From: Acidobacteriota bacterium
Lineage (GTDB): Bacteria; Acidobacteriota; Aminicenantia; UBA2199
Assembly: GCA_018897435.1 (NCBI GenBank)
Contig: JAHIKI010000065.1
Location: 1 to 53,112 of the forward strand
Length of the DNA stretch: 53,112 nt
Direction of reading: 5' to 3'
Shown here: positions 49,913 through 53,112 of the stretch, piece by piece
Numbering within the stretch: the stretch's first letter is position 1
How the letters are laid out: each line of letters starts with the position of its first letter
Made by a program: the position numbers and the translations under genes
Notes under the pieces: model-generated
What the model saw: the letters and a program-made list of their open reading frames with translations, nothing else
Told to the model about the DNA's origin: nothing
Database searches by the model: none

Positions 49913-50077
49913 TCACTCGCCGCGCGGCTGTTTTTTCCTCTTGCGCCAGGCCAGCCAGACCATGAGCATGGTGATCAGGATCAGGCCGATGAACATGGCG
50001 CGCGCTCCCCACAAGCCTGTCTGCGTGCCGCACAGGCAGGTAGGCGTGGCGGCTTTTTTCTTCTTGGCCAGCAGCAC
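49913..50077 (-). CDS. Small membrane-anchor ORF, possible gene remnant
   Basis: A 54-codon minus-strand frame (GTG start, no ribosome binding site) reads LLAKKKKAATPTCLCGTQTG, then a hydrophobic helix MFIGLILITMLMVWLA, and ends in a basic tail RKRKKQPRGE. The frame is open further upstream to about 50115. Cys-x-Cys before a helix and an Arg/Lys tail is the layout of a C-terminal sorting or anchoring signal, so this may be the 3' end of a lost surface-protein gene, or a true small membrane protein. The rest of 49832-50124 shows no other gene. Confidence 0.35.
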   Translation of the reverse strand: MLLAKKKKAATPTCLCGTQTGLWGARAMFIGLILITMLMVWLAWRKRKKQPRGE

Positions 50078-50124
50078 GCGGCTGAAACAGCAATTTAATG
50101 CGGCGTTTGCTATGGTCGTTTTCG

Positions 50125-50148
50125 CTTCAACTCTTCAACGCTTCAACT
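50125..50148. repeat. Octamer array (CTTCAACN)
   Basis: Three 8-bp units CTTCAACT, CTTCAACG and CTTCAACT, followed by a T-run. The array overlaps the last codons and the stop of the minus-strand APC gene, where it encodes the KKLKR end. The inverted word GTTGAAGN recurs at 51625-51648 on the other side of that gene. Confidence 0.7.
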
Positions 50149-51535
50149 TTTTTTTCCAATGGAAATAGACCGGGAGTCCGGTCAGGATGAGGAACAAGCC
50201 CTTGCCCGAATTGAGCGGATCGCCGATGATGATGTAAACGATGAAGAACATGGCGATGGTTACGTAGAGCAGGGGTACCAGAGGATAGCCGCTCACCCGG
50301 TAGGGACGCTCCAGGTCTGGTTGCTGCACGCGCAGCTTGATCAGGCCGATAACGGTCATGGCGTTGAAGAGCAGCGAGGCGAAGGCCGTGTAGGTCAGCA
50401 GATCGTTAAAAGTGCCGCTTAAGACCAGGATGCAACTCCAAATGCCCTGGTAGACCAGCGATATGTGTGGCGTCTTGAATTTTTCGTGAATGCGACAGTT
50501 TTTTTTAAAGAAAAGGCCGTCGCGGGCCATGGCGTAATACAGGCGCGGCCCCGAAAGGATCAGTCCATTGACGCAGCCGAAAGTGGAGATCAGGATGGCC
50601 AGAGTGATGAAAACCAGTCCGGCCTGACCCATGATGGCCTGGGCAACGGCAGCGCCGATGCGGTTTTCGCTGACCAGGGCCATTTGTCCGACGGGAATTA
50701 CGTAGATAAAGGCCATGGTGGTCAGGGTGTAGATCAAGGCCACGGCGCCGCTGCCCAGGATCATGGCCCGGGGGATGTTCTTTTGCGGATCGCGGACCTC
50801 TTCGGCCACGAAGGCCACCGAATTCCAGGCGTCATAGGCGAAGAGGGCTTTGCTCATGGCTACGGCCAGGGCGGCGAATAGGGGTAGCGCACCGATGGCG
50901 GGCAGGACCGGCTTGAGCAATGGAGTAAAATTCTTCAGGCTGCCCCTGAAAAAAACGAACGCCGCCCCGACCAGGAGCAGCATGGCCGCGACCTTGGCAA
51001 TGGTGAACATGTTCTGCAAAGCGGCGCCGGCACGCACGCCGCGGATGTTGACCGCAGTCAGCAGCATGATGCACAGGATGGCGGCCACCTGGGCCGTCGA
51101 CAAGCTGACGGTTTTACCGAGAACTCCAAACGAAAACAGTTTGTTGGCTTCGCCCAGGAAGGGGAAAAATACGCCCAGATATTTGGCGAAGGCAATGGCC
51201 ACGGCGGCGATGAAACCGCTCTGCACCACCAGAAAGAATGTCCAGCCGAAGAGGAAGCCCCACAGCGGCGAATATGCCTCTTTTAAAAACACGTACTGCC
51301 CGCCGGCCCGGGGGAAGGCTGCGGCCAGTTCGCCAAGGCTTAAGGCGGCGAAAACGGTCAGTACGCCGCCGGTGAGCCAGAGCAGGATCAGCAGTCCCGG
51401 CGTCTGGATGAATCCGGCCATCAGTGAAGGGGCAATGAATATCCCAGATCCGATCATGGAGCCGATGACGAGGCTGCTGGCATCGAGCACGCCCAGTCGC
51501 CGCGCCAAGCCGCTTTTGGATTCCGAGTTTTCCAT
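50135..51535 (-). CDS. APC superfamily amino acid permease
   Basis: The 466-aa protein has 12 predicted membrane helices. The first carries the substrate-binding kink SLVIGSMIGSGIFIAPSL typical of APC/LAT-type amino acid exchangers and importers. Further family marks are ELAAAFPRAGGQYVFLKEAY, FAYDAWNSVAFVAEEVRDP and GPRLYYAMARDGLFF. ATG 51535 is preceded by GGAG; an extension to 51604 would translate through the promoter. Substrate is not determinable. Confidence 0.9.
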   Translation of the reverse strand: MENSESKSGLARRLGVLDASSLVIGSMIGSGIFIAPSLMAGFIQTPGLLILLWLTGGVLTVFAALSLGELAAAFPRAGGQYVFLKEAYSPLWGFLFGWTFFLVVQSGFIAAVAIAFAKYLGVFFPFLGEANKLFSFGVLGKTVSLSTAQVAAILCIMLLTAVNIRGVRAGAALQNMFTIAKVAAMLLLVGAAFVFFRGSLKNFTPLLKPVLPAIGALPLFAALAVAMSKALFAYDAWNSVAFVAEEVRDPQKNIPRAMILGSGAVALIYTLTTMAFIYVIPVGQMALVSENRIGAAVAQAIMGQAGLVFITLAILISTFGCVNGLILSGPRLYYAMARDGLFFKKNCRIHEKFKTPHISLVYQGIWSCILVLSGTFNDLLTYTAFASLLFNAMTVIGLIKLRVQQPDLERPYRVSGYPLVPLLYVTIAMFFIVYIIIGDPLNSGKGLFLILTGLPVYFHWKKKLKR

Positions 51536-51557
51536 TTTTTGCTCCAGGAAAAAATCA

Positions 51558-51586
51558 TGAATAACCCTTTGGCAAAGAAAAGTCAA
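51558..51586 (-). promoter_or_regulatory. Promoter of the APC permease gene
   Basis: On the minus strand, TTGACT (51586-51581), 17 bp, TATTCA (51563-51558). The -10 match is weak but the spacing is ideal. It begins 4 bp from the heptamer island at 51591. Confidence 0.5.
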
Positions 51587-51590
51587 ATCA

Positions 51591-51746
51591 GTGACGAGTA
51601 ACAAGTGACGCGTGACGAAGAAATGTTGAAGTGTTGAAGAGTTAAAGTGTTAGCCGCGATATTCGAAATTGCTTGCCACTCATCAACCCTTTAACCCTTA
51701 AACCCATCAATTTTTTATCTTCAACATCGAACGCCGAATATCGAAC
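51591..51746. repeat. Composite heptamer/octamer island between two transporters
   Basis: 51591-51618: GTGACGA, GTAACAA, GTGACGC, GTGACGA (7 bp). 51625-51648: GTTGAAGT, GTTGAAGA, GTTAAAGT (8 bp). 51684-51707: CAACCCTT, TAACCCTT, AAACCCAT (8 bp, roughly complementary to the previous array). 51726-51746: ATCGAAC, GCCGAAT, ATCGAAC (7 bp). The island fills the divergent gap between the APC and NSS transporter promoters. Confidence 0.85.
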
Positions 51747-51770
51747 TCTTTTCTTTTGCCGGTTAGCAAG

Positions 51771-51798
51771 TTGACATTTAAAAGCTCATTGTGTTAAT
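51771..51798 (+). promoter_or_regulatory. Promoter of the NSS transporter gene
   Basis: TTGACA (51771-51776), 16 bp, GTTAAT (51793-51798) with an upstream TG that may act as an extended -10. The leader is about 17 nt with AAGGAG. Confidence 0.65.
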
Positions 51799-51821
51799 AG
51801 AACTTTTCAAGGAGAACCATC

Positions 51822-53112
51822 ATGATATCCAGAGGCAAATGGGGTTCGCGCATCGGCTTCATCCTGGCTGCCGCCGGTTCGGCCGTCGGTTTGGGCAATA
51901 TCTGGCGTTTTCCATACATGACGGGCAGGAACGGCGGGGCACTGTTCGTGCTGTTGTATATCGGGGCCATCCTCATCCTGGCCCTGCCCGTACTACTGGC
52001 CGAATTCGCCCTGGGCCGGGCCACGGCCAGAAACCCGGTCGGTGCCTTCGCCGCCATCCGTCCGGGGACGAAATGGTACTACTGCGGTTTCCTGGGCGTG
52101 GTCACTGGGGTGATGATCCTTTCTTTTTATTCGGTCATAGCCGGCTGGACACTGGGCTACAGTTTCAAGGCGTTCAGCGGCCAATTCAGCGGTATCGGCA
52201 AGGAGGAAGTAGCGGCGATTTTCCGTTCTTTCACTGCTTCGCCTTGGTTGCAAATCATGCTTTTGGCAATTTTCATGATTTTGACCGTTACCATTGTCAG
52301 TAAAGGAGTGGCGGCCGGACTGGAGCGCTATGCCAAGGTACTGATGCCGGCGCTTTTCCTGATCATGATCCTGCTCATGATCCGCTCGCTGACCTTGCCC
52401 GGGGCCGAAAAGGGGCTGCTCTTCTACCTCAAACCCGATTTCACCAAGATCAATGGCCGCGTTTTCCTGGAGGCCATGGGCCAGGCTTTTTTCAGTCTCA
52501 GCCTGGGGTTGGGCACCATGCTGACCTATGGTTCCTACTTGAGCAAGAAGGTGAACCTGGTCTCCTCGGCAGCCTGGGTGGCGGCCCTGGATACAACCAT
52601 AGCCATCCTGGCCGGTTTTATCATTTTTCCGGCTCTTTTTTCGCAGAACATGGTGCCCGACCAGGGCCCGGGGCTGGTATTTGCCGTCCTGCCGGTACTC
52701 TTTGCCCACATGCCAGGCGGCATGTGGTTCGGGGCCTTTTTTTTCGTGTTGCTGGCCGTGGCCGCCCTGACTTCCACCATTTCCATATTGGAGGTGCCGG
52801 TAGCTTTCCTGATTGATGAAAAAAAGTGGCCGCGTCGCCGGGCCGCCTGGTTGGTAGGGGGCCTGGCTTTGGCTTTCGGTGTTCCTTCAGCCCTCTCTGG
52901 AGGAGGAGTAAAATGGTTCAGCCGGCTGCCGCTGTTGCACATTGACTTCCTTTCCCTTTGGGACAAGGTCTGGGGCAACATCGCTTTGAGCGTGGGGGCA
53001 TTATTAATAGCCGTTTTCGTGGCTCATGTCTGGAAAACGGCCAATGCCCTTGCCGAGATCACCGCCGGCGGCCGCAGATTCCGCTTGGCCAGACTCTGGG
53101 TACTGTCCATCA
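51822..53112 (+). CDS. NSS family sodium-dependent transporter, partial (runs off window)
   Basis: The open frame from ATG 51822 reaches the window end (430 codons, no stop). It is a neurotransmitter:sodium symporter of the LeuT fold. TM1 carries the hallmark GSAVGLGNIWRFPYM, followed by NGGALFVLLYIGA, and TM6 shows AFFSLSLGLGTMLTYGSY. AAGGAG lies seven bases before the ATG. Such proteins import amino acids with sodium. Only the first ten or so helices are visible. Confidence 0.94.
   Translation, partial: MISRGKWGSRIGFILAAAGSAVGLGNIWRFPYMTGRNGGALFVLLYIGAILILALPVLLAEFALGRATARNPVGAFAAIRPGTKWYYCGFLGVVTGVMILSFYSVIAGWTLGYSFKAFSGQFSGIGKEEVAAIFRSFTASPWLQIMLLAIFMILTVTIVSKGVAAGLERYAKVLMPALFLIMILLMIRSLTLPGAEKGLLFYLKPDFTKINGRVFLEAMGQAFFSLSLGLGTMLTYGSYLSKKVNLVSSAAWVAALDTTIAILAGFIIFPALFSQNMVPDQGPGLVFAVLPVLFAHMPGGMWFGAFFFVLLAVAALTSTISILEVPVAFLIDEKKWPRRRAAWLVGGLALAFGVPSALSGGGVKWFSRLPLLHIDFLSLWDKVWGNIALSVGALLIAVFVAHVWKTANALAEITAGGRRFRLARLWVLSI

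Noticed and set aside
1..53112. tRNA, rRNA, transposase, integrase or phage genes
   Set aside because: None seen on either strand; the repeats present are short intergenic arrays without transposases.

Overview
The window is about 53 kb of chromosome from a Gram-negative (diderm) bacterium with a moderately high GC content (about 55%, estimated by eye). It encodes an outer-membrane secretin, a beta-barrel porin and several lipoproteins. Gene content and style (type IV pilus operon, KimA-like transporter, doubled Pst system, many decayed gene ends, intergenic heptamer repeats) suggest an Acidobacteriota/Aminicenantes-type lineage. That placement is inference; there is no rRNA gene to confirm it.

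Layout: 1-188 holds a candidate small structured RNA gene with its own promoter. 189-5996 carries a lipoprotein phosphodiesterase, an M16 peptidase, two decayed gene ends (CHAT and M18), a rhamnulose-phosphate aldolase-like gene, a secreted unknown and fabD. 6193-13122 is a pilMNOPQ operon with two extra lipoproteins, closed by a near-ideal terminator. 13199-16876 has a TPR protein, a roadblock-fold protein and alpha-glucan phosphorylase. 17100-21865 is a translation and repair block: rsmB, fmt and def on the minus strand, mutL on the plus strand.

22243-35861 is a phosphate island. It runs from a truncated DUF47 gene through pstS1-C1-A1-B1-B2-phoU1, phoB-phoR and a porin to pstS2-C2-A2-B3-phoU2. 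The two ATPases of the first transporter have complementary motif losses, which predicts a heterodimer with one canonical and one degenerate ATP site. PstB3 of the second transporter is canonical and serves as an internal control. The porin-pst2 unit is preceded by four direct repeats on an 11-bp period that look like a PhoB/PhoP box.

36027-42772 carries a lysine 2,3-aminomutase-like radical SAM gene, two different ATP-grasp ligases, a GNAT acetyltransferase, corA and ygiQ. The first four could form a small beta-amino-acid ligation pathway. 43251-53112 carries a KimA-like transporter, a membrane protein with a DUF1566-like domain, endonuclease IV, a solute-binding protein, an APC transporter and the start of an NSS transporter.

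Two genome-wide habits show up. First, several genes (189, def, 48332) have a strong promoter whose -10 box lies 5-7 nt before the start codon with no ribosome binding site, so they look leaderless. Second, many intergenic gaps are filled with degenerate tandem repeats of exactly 7 bp (sometimes 8 bp). They belong to several distinct word families, are often mirrored as inverted partners and often lie next to promoters.
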